The notes: generated by a model not told the origin, from the letters alone. A stretch of DNA of 5,906 bases from JASFRI01 sp050115015 (GCA_050115015.1 JASFRI010000283.1:1-5906); one strand, 5' to 3'; counted from the stretch's first letter, positions 1-5,485 are shown. Made by a program: numbers and translations.

Positions 1-225
1 TCGCACCGAATACAACACCTGCAGTACCAGGGCTCGCAGCAGTTTCTCGGGCGCCACCGAGGGCCGGCCTCTCGAAGCGTAGAGCGATTCGAACCGTGGC
101 GACAGTACTTCCAGGGCTTCATCGACCATCCGTCGGATCGCCCGCAGGGGATGGTCGCTCGGAACTCGTTGCTCCACCGAGATATAGCTGAACAGCTTCA
201 TTTCCTGCCGGTCGTCGCCGCGCAT
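1..225 (-). CDS. IS5-family transposase, N-terminal part (runs off the left edge)
   Basis: This is the N-terminal 75 residues of a DDE transposase that would cut and rejoin the IS ends. The protein starts MRGDDRQEMKLFSYISVEQR and continues through VPSDHPLRAIRRMVDEAL and a GRPSVAPEKLLRALVLQVLY segment ending at YSVR. That order of motifs is the DUF772-type N-terminal domain of IS5/IS1182-like transposases. The start codon (225-223) is preceded by a purine-rich GAGGGGGG a few bases upstream, and starting with MRGDDRQ is usual for this group. The frame is open to base 1. The DDE catalytic residues lie outside the window, so activity cannot be judged. It is unrelated to the neighbouring cellular genes. 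Confidence 0.9.
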   Translation of the reverse strand, partial: MRGDDRQEMKLFSYISVEQRVPSDHPLRAIRRMVDEALEVLSPRFESLYASRGRPSVAPEKLLRALVLQVLYSVR

Positions 226-281
226 GTCCCCCCCTCGCCTCCGAGTCGACCGACAGCCTAGTACATTTTTTTCGCCCCGGG

Positions 282-303
282 AAGGGGGTTTTTCAGCATC
301 CTG
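282..303 (-). repeat. Terminal inverted repeat of the IS5-family element
   Basis: Read inward from 303, this end starts CAGGATGCTGAAAAAC. It matches the termini of the MITE at 3340-3611 (CAGGCTGCTGAAGAAC) at 16 of the first 22 positions, counted by eye. The outer flank is CTAA at 304-307. The inner boundary is a convention, because the opposite terminus is not in the window. Confidence 0.7.
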
Positions 304-343
304 CTAAGAGATGGGAAGCCCCCCCGAACGCTCCGGCCTCCCT

Positions 344-454
344 CCTTAGAGTAGCCATTCCAGGGTCGAAATGGGCCTTCTAAGGCCCTGGCGAGGGGGT
401 TGAAACAGCCGATCTCCCATCAATGGAGCAAGTTCCTGAGGTCCGACCCGGAGG
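344..454 (+). repeat. Intergenic hairpin repeat, copy A (downstream of the kinase)
   Basis: This is a 111-bp element seen in three diverged copies here. The outer end is CCTTAGA (344-350), which pairs with TCTAAGG (379-385). The inner end is GGTCCGACCCGGAGG (440-454). Shared blocks in order are CCTTAGAG, AAATGG-CC-TCTAAGG, GGGGG followed by TGAA, CGATCTC, GGAGCAA and GGTCCGACCCGGAGG. It lies directly after the kinase stop codon. GGGCCTT (373-379) and AAGGCCC (382-388) are a perfect inverted pair, nested within CCAGGG (360-365) and CCCTGG (386-391), so a kinase transcript could form a strong stem here. No U-tract is visible for a classical terminator. I do not recognise the repeat family. Confidence 0.7.
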
Positions 455-455
455 A

Positions 456-3152
456 TCAGCTGGAGGGTGGGGCCCAGTTGAGGATGACCTGGAGCGGTCC
501 CCAGCCGCGTCGGGAGAGGAGCTCGTTGATGAGGAATCGCTGGCCGTCGGGGGTCGGGGCGTAGCTGGCCCCCCCGCCGTAAAGGTAGAAGTTCTCTCCG
601 AACATCGGGGCCTCGAACAGGGCCCGCGCCGCCGTCACCTGCAGCTCCGGAGTGGTCGACACGCCGACCGTCATCAAGGTGTCGTCCGGGCCGAGGTAGT
701 AGAGCTCCTTCCCGTCCGCGCGCCAGCGTGGCGCCACGCCACCGGCGGAGGAGACCTGCCACTGCTGATCCCCCTCCGGGAAGGACCGGATGTAGACCTC
801 CTTTGCCCCGGACAGATCCGAGGTGTAGGCCAGCCAGCGCCCGTCGGGAGAGAAGGCGCCCTGGCAGTCATCGAAGCCCTCCGCCCCGACGGTCACCACC
901 TCGCCCTCCCCCGAGACGGGGACAGCCTGCAAGTCCAGCTTGCCGTCCGGGCCGGTCACGTGGACGAGGATCCGGGTGCCGTCCGGCGACCAGTCGTGCG
1001 GATGCGGGTTCCGGCCCGGCACCGGGATCTCCCGTGGCGTGCCCGCTCCCAGCGCCGGCCGCACCAGGAGCACCGCATCGGCGCCGCGGTCGTGGGAGGC
1101 GTACGCGATCAGCTTGCCGTTCGGGGACCAGATGGGATTTTCGTCGCTGCGGGAGGGATCCGTGGTCAGCCGGGTCCCCACATTCCGGGCGAGATCCAGG
1201 ACCCAGAGGTTCGTGGGAGGATTGCCGCCCGCGGAATCGGCGTCGGTACCGGTGACGCGGTCCACCACGACGTTTCGAAGGTCGGCGGAGAGGCTGACCG
1301 TGATGTCCTGAGCGATGTCAACGGTGGGATCGATCCGGTTCCCTTCACGATCGAACCAGGCGAGGCGCGTCTCGGTCTTCCGGTCGGTGGGCGGGCGGTA
1401 GGTGATCACGCCGGACTCCGAGGCGGTGAACGCGGCATACCCGGGCACGCTTGCCGTTCCCACGGTCTCCGCGACCGGCGCCGGGCTGCCGACGACCTCG
1501 GGTGGATCGAGTCGCAGCCGCTGCGCCATCAGGGTCGCCCCCTGCACGTGGAGGAGATATCCCGGCGACAGATAGACGCCGGGGAATCGCGACTTGAGCA
1601 GCGCGATCGGCGCATCGCCTTCCAGGGACCCCACCTGGATGCTACGCTCCTCCGCGTCCCGCGTCATGTTCAGGAACAGGAACCGCCTGCCGTCCGGAAG
1701 GAAGGAGGGACGGAGATGTCCCACCTCTCCGGCATCCGTGTCGAGCCGGGTCACTTCCCGGAGAGTCCCGCCGGACTCGGGCACCGCCAGGATGGGGTGG
1801 TTCGCCACCTGGACGAGGATCGTCCCGTTCGCCGACCAGTCCCCGGAGCTGATGCTCCCACCGGCCTGCGCCAGCGTCTGCGGGGTCCCGCCGTCCACGG
1901 ACACCCGCTTCAGTGTGTTCCCGACCGCGAACGCCAGATTCCGTCCGTCCGGCGACCAGAAGGGATTGACGGCCCCCCTGGTGCCCGACACCTCCGTGAA
2001 CCTCAGGGAGTCCAGGTCGCGCAGGACGATCCGGCTCACACCGTCGTCCCCTTCCACCACGATTGCCAGGCGCGTGCCGTCCGGGGACGGCGCGTATTGG
2101 ACGTCGGTACTCCCGAGGATCCGGGTGTCGGGAGGAGGCGGGACGATGAAACGCACCTCCTGCGGCGGAGGGACGGTGGAGCGCAGGGACCACAGAGCAA
2201 CGGTCCAGCCGACCACGGCGGCCATTGCCAGCGCCGCGATGGCCAGCCGGACGCGCCGGTTCCCCGCCGGCGGTCTCTCGAGGGCCACCCCGGCTTCGGG
2301 CTCCCCGGCCGTGGCGATCCAATCGAGCTGCAGCTTGATGTCGTGGGCGCTCTGCAGCCGCTCCTCCGGGTCCTTCTCGACGCACGCCCGCACCAGCCGG
2401 TCCAGCGCCGGGGATACCTCGACCGCTCCCTCTCGTGGCTCCTCCCGCAGGATGGCGGCGATGACGCTCGCCTGTGACGGCCCGTGGAACATGCGGTGTC
2501 CCGTGGCCATCTCGAACAGGACCGCTCCGAGCGCGAAGAGATCGCTGCGGCTGTCGGCCTCCCGCCCCTCGAGCTGCTCGGGGGACATGTACTGGATCGT
2601 CCCGATCAGCGAACCCTCGGCCGTCAGCGGGCTCGTGGCCGTGGGCGCCGCCGTCAGGGACGAGGTTGCCAGCGCCTCCGTCGTCTTGGCGAGGCCGAAG
2701 TCCATCAGCTTTGCGCCGGACCGGGTGAGCATCACGTTGCCGGGCTTCAGGTCGCGGTGCACCAGGCCGCCCCGGTGGGCCCGGTCCAGAGCGTCCGCGA
2801 GCTGGGTGCCGACCTTCAGCAGCTCGGGCAGCGGCATCGGGCCGCGCTTGAGGCGATCCGCGAGTGTCTCCCCCTCGAGGTACTCCATGACGAGGAAGTC
2901 GGTGTCGTCCTGCGAGCCGATGTCGTGGAGGGTGCAGATGTTCGGATGGCTCAGGGACGACGCCGCCCGGGCCTCGCGCTCGAACCGGGCCCGCAGGTCC
3001 GGGCTCGAGGACAGGTGCTGCGGCAGCACCTTGATGGCGACCGTCCTGTCGAGGCGGGTGTCCCGGGCGCGGTAGACCTCGCCCATGCCACCCGCCCCGA
3101 GCGGGCCCTCGATCTCGTACGGGCCGAGGCGGGTCCCCTTCGCAATCGTCAT
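456..3152 (-). CDS. Membrane-anchored Ser/Thr protein kinase with C-terminal WD40-like (PD40) repeats
   Basis: This is a Hanks-type kinase expected to phosphorylate Ser/Thr on target proteins at the inner membrane. From the 3152 start it has 898 residues. Visible kinase motifs are the glycine loop GAGGMGEV (19-26), VAIK lysine K41, the alpha-C glutamate E60 in FEREAR, catalytic HRDLKPGN (132-139), DFG (151-153) and SPEQ (190-193). The activation loop is long and Ser/Thr-rich. All catalytic residues are present, so it should be active. One membrane segment (about 303-323) follows. The outer part carries repeated xSPDGxxLA-type strands near 353, 398, 481, 673, 719, 765 and 865, the signature of PD40/TolB-like beta-propellers. 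The 3152 start puts MTIAKGTRLGPYEI first, usual for the family, with GGAG 6 nt upstream. ATGs at 3185 and 3182 are alternatives. The ligand and substrates are unknown. The gene sits between inverted repeat copies A and B. Confidence 0.93.
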   Translation of the reverse strand: MTIAKGTRLGPYEIEGPLGAGGMGEVYRARDTRLDRTVAIKVLPQHLSSSPDLRARFEREARAASSLSHPNICTLHDIGSQDDTDFLVMEYLEGETLADRLKRGPMPLPELLKVGTQLADALDRAHRGGLVHRDLKPGNVMLTRSGAKLMDFGLAKTTEALATSSLTAAPTATSPLTAEGSLIGTIQYMSPEQLEGREADSRSDLFALGAVLFEMATGHRMFHGPSQASVIAAILREEPREGAVEVSPALDRLVRACVEKDPEERLQSAHDIKLQLDWIATAGEPEAGVALERPPAGNRRVRLAIAALAMAAVVGWTVALWSLRSTVPPPQEVRFIVPPPPDTRILGSTDVQYAPSPDGTRLAIVVEGDDGVSRIVLRDLDSLRFTEVSGTRGAVNPFWSPDGRNLAFAVGNTLKRVSVDGGTPQTLAQAGGSISSGDWSANGTILVQVANHPILAVPESGGTLREVTRLDTDAGEVGHLRPSFLPDGRRFLFLNMTRDAEERSIQVGSLEGDAPIALLKSRFPGVYLSPGYLLHVQGATLMAQRLRLDPPEVVGSPAPVAETVGTASVPGYAAFTASESGVITYRPPTDRKTETRLAWFDREGNRIDPTVDIAQDITVSLSADLRNVVVDRVTGTDADSAGGNPPTNLWVLDLARNVGTRLTTDPSRSDENPIWSPNGKLIAYASHDRGADAVLLVRPALGAGTPREIPVPGRNPHPHDWSPDGTRILVHVTGPDGKLDLQAVPVSGEGEVVTVGAEGFDDCQGAFSPDGRWLAYTSDLSGAKEVYIRSFPEGDQQWQVSSAGGVAPRWRADGKELYYLGPDDTLMTVGVSTTPELQVTAARALFEAPMFGENFYLYGGGASYAPTPDGQRFLINELLSRRGWGPLQVILNWAPPSS

Positions 3153-3158
3153 CCCAGG

Positions 3159-3162
3159 CTCC
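3159..3162 (-). promoter_or_regulatory. Ribosome binding site favouring the 3152 kinase start
   Basis: GGAG on the minus strand, 6 nt before the ATG at 3152. A competing GGAGG (3193-3189) forms the inner end of repeat copy B and lies 3 nt from the ATG at 3185 and 6 nt from the ATG at 3182. Both sites are plausible. The family's usual N-terminus favours 3152. Confidence 0.45.
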
Positions 3163-3188
3163 GTTCCAGGCGTCGCCGGCATCATAGC

Positions 3189-3299
3189 CCTCCGGGTCGG
3201 ACCGCAGCAACCTGCTCTCCAGAGGCAAGTTGCTCCATTTCAAGGGGGTGGATTCAGGCTCAGAAGCGTCTTATTGAGGTCGAAATGTCGCCTCTAAGG
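3189..3299 (-). repeat. Intergenic hairpin repeat, copy B (kinase leader)
   Basis: This is a 111-bp copy in the opposite orientation to A and C, lying just upstream of the kinase. Read on the minus strand it opens CCTTAGAGGCGACATTTCGA and closes GGTCCGACCCGGAGG, the same 15-bp closing block as copy A. Its first stem is CTTAGAGGCG paired with CGCTTCTGAG, which pairs fully as RNA with two G-U pairs although the sequence differs from A. Unlike A it lacks the CGATCTC block and carries an extra 9-bp hairpin, AGCAACTTG (3234-3226) with CAGGTTGCT (3214-3206). Any kinase transcript starting upstream would carry these structures in its 5' leader. Confidence 0.7.
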
Positions 3300-3335
3300 A
3301 GATCGAGGACTCATGAAGCCCGGACCTCGTTCGCC

Positions 3336-3339
3336 TTAG
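3336..3339 (+). repeat. TTAG target-site duplication, left copy
   Basis: TTAG immediately left of the MITE terminus at 3340. It is matched by TTAG at 3612-3615 on the right. A 4-bp YTAR duplication is typical of IS5-subgroup insertion. Confidence 0.75.
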
Positions 3340-3361
3340 CAGGCTGCTGAAGAACTCCGCG
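3340..3361 (+). repeat. MITE left terminal inverted repeat
   Basis: This 22-bp end starts CAGGCTGCTGAAGAAC and is a perfect reverse complement of 3590-3611. The first mismatch inside the element comes at position 23 of the repeat. Confidence 0.85.
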
Positions 3362-3589
3362 GCCCGCGCGCGAGCCGTTTGCGAGGAGGTCGGCGCCCGA
3401 GGTCAGCCATCGACCCGACCCGGTGGGACCGCCGCGGCCGCACCACCCGGCTTCCCGCAAACGCCTCGAGCCCTTCGGGTTGCGGCGGCGTAGTGCCTGC
3501 TGCTTCGTTCCCGCTCCTCCCCGATGCACATCGGCATCGCGTCGTCGCGGCGCCTTGCAGCCGGCACCACGGCGCTCGCAACGCGGGGG

Positions 3590-3611
3590 CGCGGAGTTCT
3601 TCAGCAGCCTG
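3590..3611 (-). repeat. MITE right terminal inverted repeat
   Basis: Reads GTTCTTCAGCAGCCTG at its right end on the plus strand and is a perfect reverse complement of 3340-3361. It ends directly against the right TTAG duplicate. Confidence 0.85.
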
Positions 3612-3615
3612 TTAG
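3612..3615 (+). repeat. TTAG target-site duplication, right copy
   Basis: TTAG directly after the MITE terminus at 3611, duplicating 3336-3339. It also serves as the start of the TTAGAGGC block of repeat copy C. Confidence 0.75.
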
Positions 3616-3718
3616 AGGCATCGTTTCGACCCCCAAATGGCCCGTCTAAGGTGTTTTCGGGGGCCTGAATCGAGCGATCTCGTGCGGGTGCAACACTTCT
3701 GACGGTCCGACCCGAAAC
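3612..3718 (+). repeat. Intergenic hairpin repeat, copy C (split by the MITE)
   Basis: This third copy has the same orientation as A and lies upstream of the secreted two-domain protein gene. It reads TTAGAGGCATCGTTTCGACC, then AAATGGCCCGTCTAAGG, GGGGGCCTGAA, GCGATCTC, GCAACACTTCTGA and GGTCCGACCCG. The missing first bases CC are found at 3334-3335, left of the MITE. Joining 3339 to 3616 recreates CCTTAGAGGC, so the intact copy was about 109 bp. The arms CCTTAGA-GGC and GCC-CG-TCTAAGG pair with a 2-nt bulge. A second pairing is possible between AGGTGTT and AACACTT. Its closing block diverges (CCCGAAAC instead of CCCGGAGG) and runs into a short tandem repeat. Confidence 0.68.
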
Positions 3719-3743
3719 GCCCCCCGAAACGCCCCGGAACGCC
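3711..3743 (+). repeat. Short tandem repeat, three CCCGRAACGCC units
   Basis: CCCGAAACGCC at 3711-3721 and 3723-3733, then CCCGGAACGCC at 3733-3743. The unit is 11 bp with steps of 12 and 10 bp. It begins within the inner end of repeat copy C and lies in the non-coding leader of the gene at 3822. Confidence 0.6.
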
Positions 3744-3810
3744 GGGATGGGATCGCGGGCGCCGGTGTTGACGGGGGTGTACCGGTGGGGGGGCGGAAGC
3801 CGTATGGCAG

Positions 3811-3817
3811 GGGAGGT
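3811..3817 (+). promoter_or_regulatory. Ribosome binding site that sets the 3822 start
   Basis: GGGAGGT, 4 nt before the ATG at 3822. The upstream in-frame ATGs at 3747 and 3804 have no comparable site, and only the 3822 start places a signal peptide at the N-terminus. Confidence 0.7.
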
Positions 3818-3821
3818 GCCG

Positions 3822-4880
3822 ATGGGGAGAGGGAGCCTGGCGGCGGGGATCGCCATCGTCGCGGTGGCGGGAAGTGTCCCGTGCGGCGGGGCCGCCGCCG
3901 GCGATCCTGAAGGGACGGTCGGCGCGCGGGGCGTCGGGGAGGCGCGCCAGTTCGACTTCTGGCTCGGGGCCTGGGATGTGAACCTGCGGATGCTGCAGGA
4001 AGACCTCACCTGGGAGGACCGGGTCGCCGCGCGGGCCCGCATCTACTCCGTGCTGGACGGCAAGGCCGTCCTGGAGCTCTGGGACTCGGAGCCGATCAAG
4101 GGGTTCAGCCTCCGTTACTACGATCCGGCCCGGGAAGCGTGGGTGCTCTGGCTGAACTGGCCCGGCCAGGACCGCTCCGGCGGCAGCGCCCTGGAGGGGA
4201 GATTCCGGCACGGACGGGGGGAGTTCACCCGCAAGTTCACATCCACCTCCGGAGAGGAGGGGATCGCCCGCTACACCTTCAGCGACATCGGCCCGGACCG
4301 GCTGCGCTGGGACGACGCCTATTCGACCGACGGCGGCAAGACGTGGTCTTCGAACTGGATCATGGAGTTCCGCCGTTCCGGTCCGCCTGCGCCCCTCCCC
4401 CTCGGGGAGGAGAACCTGCACACATACCACGATGGCTCCCGCTGCACCCTGGACCCCTTCCGGCGGTTCGACCGGCTCGTCGGCTCCTGGTCGGGCACGG
4501 TGGAGGAGCGCCGCCCCGACAGGAGCCCGGCATCCCGGCCGGCGACCCTCACCGCCCACCGGGTCCTCGACGGCTGTGCGGTGCTCGCCTTCCTGACCTC
4601 CGGCGACGGGGACGAGCCGTACCGGGATGTTCGTCTGCTCACCTGGAACACGGGAGCCGGCCGCTTCGAGGAGGACCGGCTGGACAACCGCGAGGCCACG
4701 GGGCTGCGCGTGCTCCGGGGGAGCGGTGACGGCAATGTGGTGCGACTGGAGACGGAGGAGGGGGATCGTCGCACCGTGTGGACCCTGCCGGAGGCGGATC
4801 GACTCACGCTCGAGGAGCTGTCGAGCGCCGACGGAGAGACCTGGGGCCTCCGCCGGCGGGCGGAGCTTCGCCGGCGATAA
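3822..4880 (+). CDS. Secreted protein with two tandem DUF1579-like 'FDFWLGxWDV' domains
   Basis: The protein has 352 residues. An N-terminal signal peptide is visible (MGRGS, then a hydrophobic stretch to about residue 20, with an AAAG cleavage-like site near 24-27). C21 is preceded by SVP, a poor lipobox, so a periplasmic or secreted product is likelier than a lipoprotein. Domain 1 (about 43-185) opens FDFWLGAWDV, has YSVLDGKAVLELWD, then DRLRWDDAYSTDGGKTW. Domain 2 (about 216-352) repeats the plan: FDRLVGSWSG, HRVLDGCAVLAFL, DRLTLEELSSADGETW. The opening motif is common in uncharacterised DUF1579-type, probably beta-barrel, proteins; the family call is by eye. Function is unknown. The kinase gene diverges on the far side of the repeat region, and the next gene begins 156 bp downstream. 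Confidence 0.88.
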   Translation: MGRGSLAAGIAIVAVAGSVPCGGAAAGDPEGTVGARGVGEARQFDFWLGAWDVNLRMLQEDLTWEDRVAARARIYSVLDGKAVLELWDSEPIKGFSLRYYDPAREAWVLWLNWPGQDRSGGSALEGRFRHGRGEFTRKFTSTSGEEGIARYTFSDIGPDRLRWDDAYSTDGGKTWSSNWIMEFRRSGPPAPLPLGEENLHTYHDGSRCTLDPFRRFDRLVGSWSGTVEERRPDRSPASRPATLTAHRVLDGCAVLAFLTSGDGDEPYRDVRLLTWNTGAGRFEEDRLDNREATGLRVLRGSGDGNVVRLETEEGDRRTVWTLPEADRLTLEELSSADGETWGLRRRAELRRR

Positions 4881-4914
4881 CCCGTGCCCGGCCGTCGGGG
4901 GCCGCGGCGTGATC

Positions 4915-4920
4915 TACAAT
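4915..4920 (+). promoter_or_regulatory. Possible -10 promoter element (TACAAT)
   Basis: TACAAT within GTGATCTACAATCG in the 156-bp gap between the secreted-protein gene and the CMD gene. It is the most AT-rich patch of a very GC-rich gap. No convincing -35 hexamer is seen, and the start codon is about 117 bp further on. The same gap holds an imperfect CGGCC/GGCCG inverted pair (about 4889-4906) that could help end the upstream transcript. Apart from these I see nothing else in the gap. Confidence 0.35.
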
Positions 4921-5025
4921 CGGGCCCCGGGCGGTCCCGGGCGGGGACAGCGCCCGATGCACCCGGTGACGACGGGATCCGCCTGCCGGCGGACAGCGGG
5001 GCGTCCACGGCAGGGCGGGCCCCAC

Positions 5026-5030
5026 GGAGG
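5026..5030 (+). promoter_or_regulatory. Ribosome binding site of the CMD-family gene
   Basis: A consensus GGAGG, 6 nt before the ATG at 5037. It decides this start over the longer in-frame opening upstream (from 4884), which encodes low-complexity Gly/Arg/Pro residues unlike the family. Confidence 0.75.
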
Positions 5031-5036
5031 CTGACC

Positions 5037-5351
5037 ATGGTCCAGTATCCTGGATGGTACGAGCAGCAGAAGGAGCGTTACCCGGACGCGTTCGCCGCCT
5101 ACGAGAAGCTCGGCGAGGAGTCTCGCAAGGCGGGTCCCCTCGACGACCGGACGCAGGCCCTGGCGAAGCTGGCCATCGCCGTCGGGGCCCGCCTGGAGGG
5201 CGCGGTCCATTCCCACACGCGGAGGGCGCTGGAGGCCGGCGCCAGCGCGAACGAGTGCCGTCACGTGGTGCTCCTGGGGATCACCACGCTGGGATTCCCC
5301 ACCATGATGGCGGCGCTGTCGTGGGTCGAGGACATCACCCGGGACGCCTGA
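5037..5351 (+). CDS. Carboxymuconolactone decarboxylase (CMD)-family protein lacking the redox CxxC
   Basis: This 104-residue protein matches the usual length of the single-domain CMD/AhpD-like fold. The core is LAKLAIAVGARLEGAVHSHT, then RRALEAGASANECRHVVLLG and ITTLGFPTMMAALSW. The conserved HTRRAL helix start is present (H60). The two positions that carry the CxxC of AhpD-type peroxidase partners are L53 and A56, so alkylhydroperoxidase-type disulfide chemistry is not expected. E54, H58 and H60 remain as possible polar active-site residues. C74 lies elsewhere. Cytoplasmic; no signal peptide. It starts 156 bp after the secreted-protein gene with its own strong Shine-Dalgarno site. Substrate and reaction are unknown, and the family name should not be read as proof of decarboxylase activity. 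Confidence 0.92.
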   Translation: MVQYPGWYEQQKERYPDAFAAYEKLGEESRKAGPLDDRTQALAKLAIAVGARLEGAVHSHTRRALEAGASANECRHVVLLGITTLGFPTMMAALSWVEDITRDA

Positions 5352-5358
5352 GCGTCCC
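5341..5358 (+). terminator. Perfect stem-loop over the CMD stop codon, possible terminator
   Basis: GGGACGC (5341-5347), loop CTGA, GCGTCCC (5352-5358). This is a perfect 7-bp GC-rich stem whose loop contains the TGA stop codon. It is followed by CCACCCGCG rather than a T-run, so it is not a textbook intrinsic terminator. It may act as a transcript-end structure. Confidence 0.4.
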
Positions 5359-5458
5359 CCACCCGCGCGCCCGCCGGTTCCGCCGGTACGGTGTCCTCCC
5401 GGAGGCCTGCGTCCCCCGCCGCCGGGGCGGTGCGTCCATCCCGGAGACCCGGGCGTTA

Positions 5459-5485
5459 TCTCCCGGGACACAAAGATCCGGGAGG
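5459..5485 (+). promoter_or_regulatory. Hairpin that would bury the lipoprotein gene's ribosome binding site
   Basis: CTCCCGG (5460-5466) is the exact reverse complement of CCGGGAG (5478-5484). G-U pairs extend the stem at each end, leaving a 9-nt loop (ACACAAAGA). The Shine-Dalgarno GGAGG (5481-5485) of the gene at 5491 lies wholly in the 3' arm. TTATCT (5456-5461) could instead be a -10 element; in that case transcription would start inside the hairpin and it would not form. Confidence 0.35.

Larger units (their letters stand above)
1..303 (-). mobile_element. IS5-family insertion sequence, partial (transposase 5' end and one terminus)
   Basis: This is the transposase-start end of an insertion sequence whose remainder lies beyond the left edge. 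It contains the first 75 codons of an IS5-type transposase (225 to 1) and a 78-bp non-coding leader ending in a terminal inverted repeat. Read inward from 303, the terminus begins CAGGATGCTGAAAAACCCCC. It is followed outside by CTAA (304-307), which fits the 4-bp YTAR target used by the IS5 subgroup. The other terminus and the second target copy are not visible, so the exact boundary rests on similarity to the complete MITE termini at 3340 and 3611. Family assignment comes from the transposase N-terminus; the subgroup is inferred. Confidence 0.85.
3340..3611. mobile_element. MITE-like non-autonomous element with IS5-type ends (272 bp)
   Basis: The element is bounded by perfect 22-bp inverted repeats, 3340-3361 and 3590-3611, each reading CAGGCTGCTGAAGAACTCCG inward and continuing CG. 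It is flanked by a TTAG duplication. Similarity between the ends decays after 22 bp, though CCCGCG and GCGAGC blocks recur on both sides with small gaps. I see no convincing protein-coding capacity: short open frames cross it but match no transposase I recognise. The ends resemble those of the IS5-family element at 1-303, so a related transposase could have moved it in trans. It interrupts the first arm of repeat copy C. It may be an internally deleted IS rather than a true MITE. Confidence 0.8.

Noticed and set aside
423..3243. Long open frames antisense or out of frame to the kinase (e.g. 423-2477 and 1594-3075 on +, 1642-3243 on -)
   Set aside because: They are shadows caused by high GC. 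Their products are Arg/Pro/Gly-rich with no recognisable domains, whereas the minus-strand 456-3152 frame carries a full kinase and PD40 repeats.
3340..3611. Small genes inside the MITE (open frames at 3379-3615 +, 3336-3581 -)
   Set aside because: They run into the terminal repeats, lack ribosome binding sites and have Arg/Pro/Ser-rich translations with no transposase motifs.
344..3718. Reading the hairpin repeats as integron attC sites
   Set aside because: No RYYYAAC/GTTRRRY core pair is present, the outer ends of the 111-bp unit are not complementary, and the copies lie in opposite orientations. The GTTAG at 3611-3615 is made by the MITE junction.
3768..3773. TTGACG as a -35 box before the secreted-protein gene
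   Set aside because: The expected -10 region about 17 bp downstream is G-rich with no TATAAT-like sequence.
3747..3821. Upstream start (3747) for the secreted-protein gene
   Set aside because: No ribosome binding site, an added non-hydrophobic N-terminus that would displace the signal peptide, and a much better GGGAGGT-ATG at 3822.
3612..4559. Minus-strand open frame opposite the secreted-protein gene
   Set aside because: Low-complexity translation with no family resemblance. The plus-strand frame has a Shine-Dalgarno site, a signal peptide and duplicated domain motifs.
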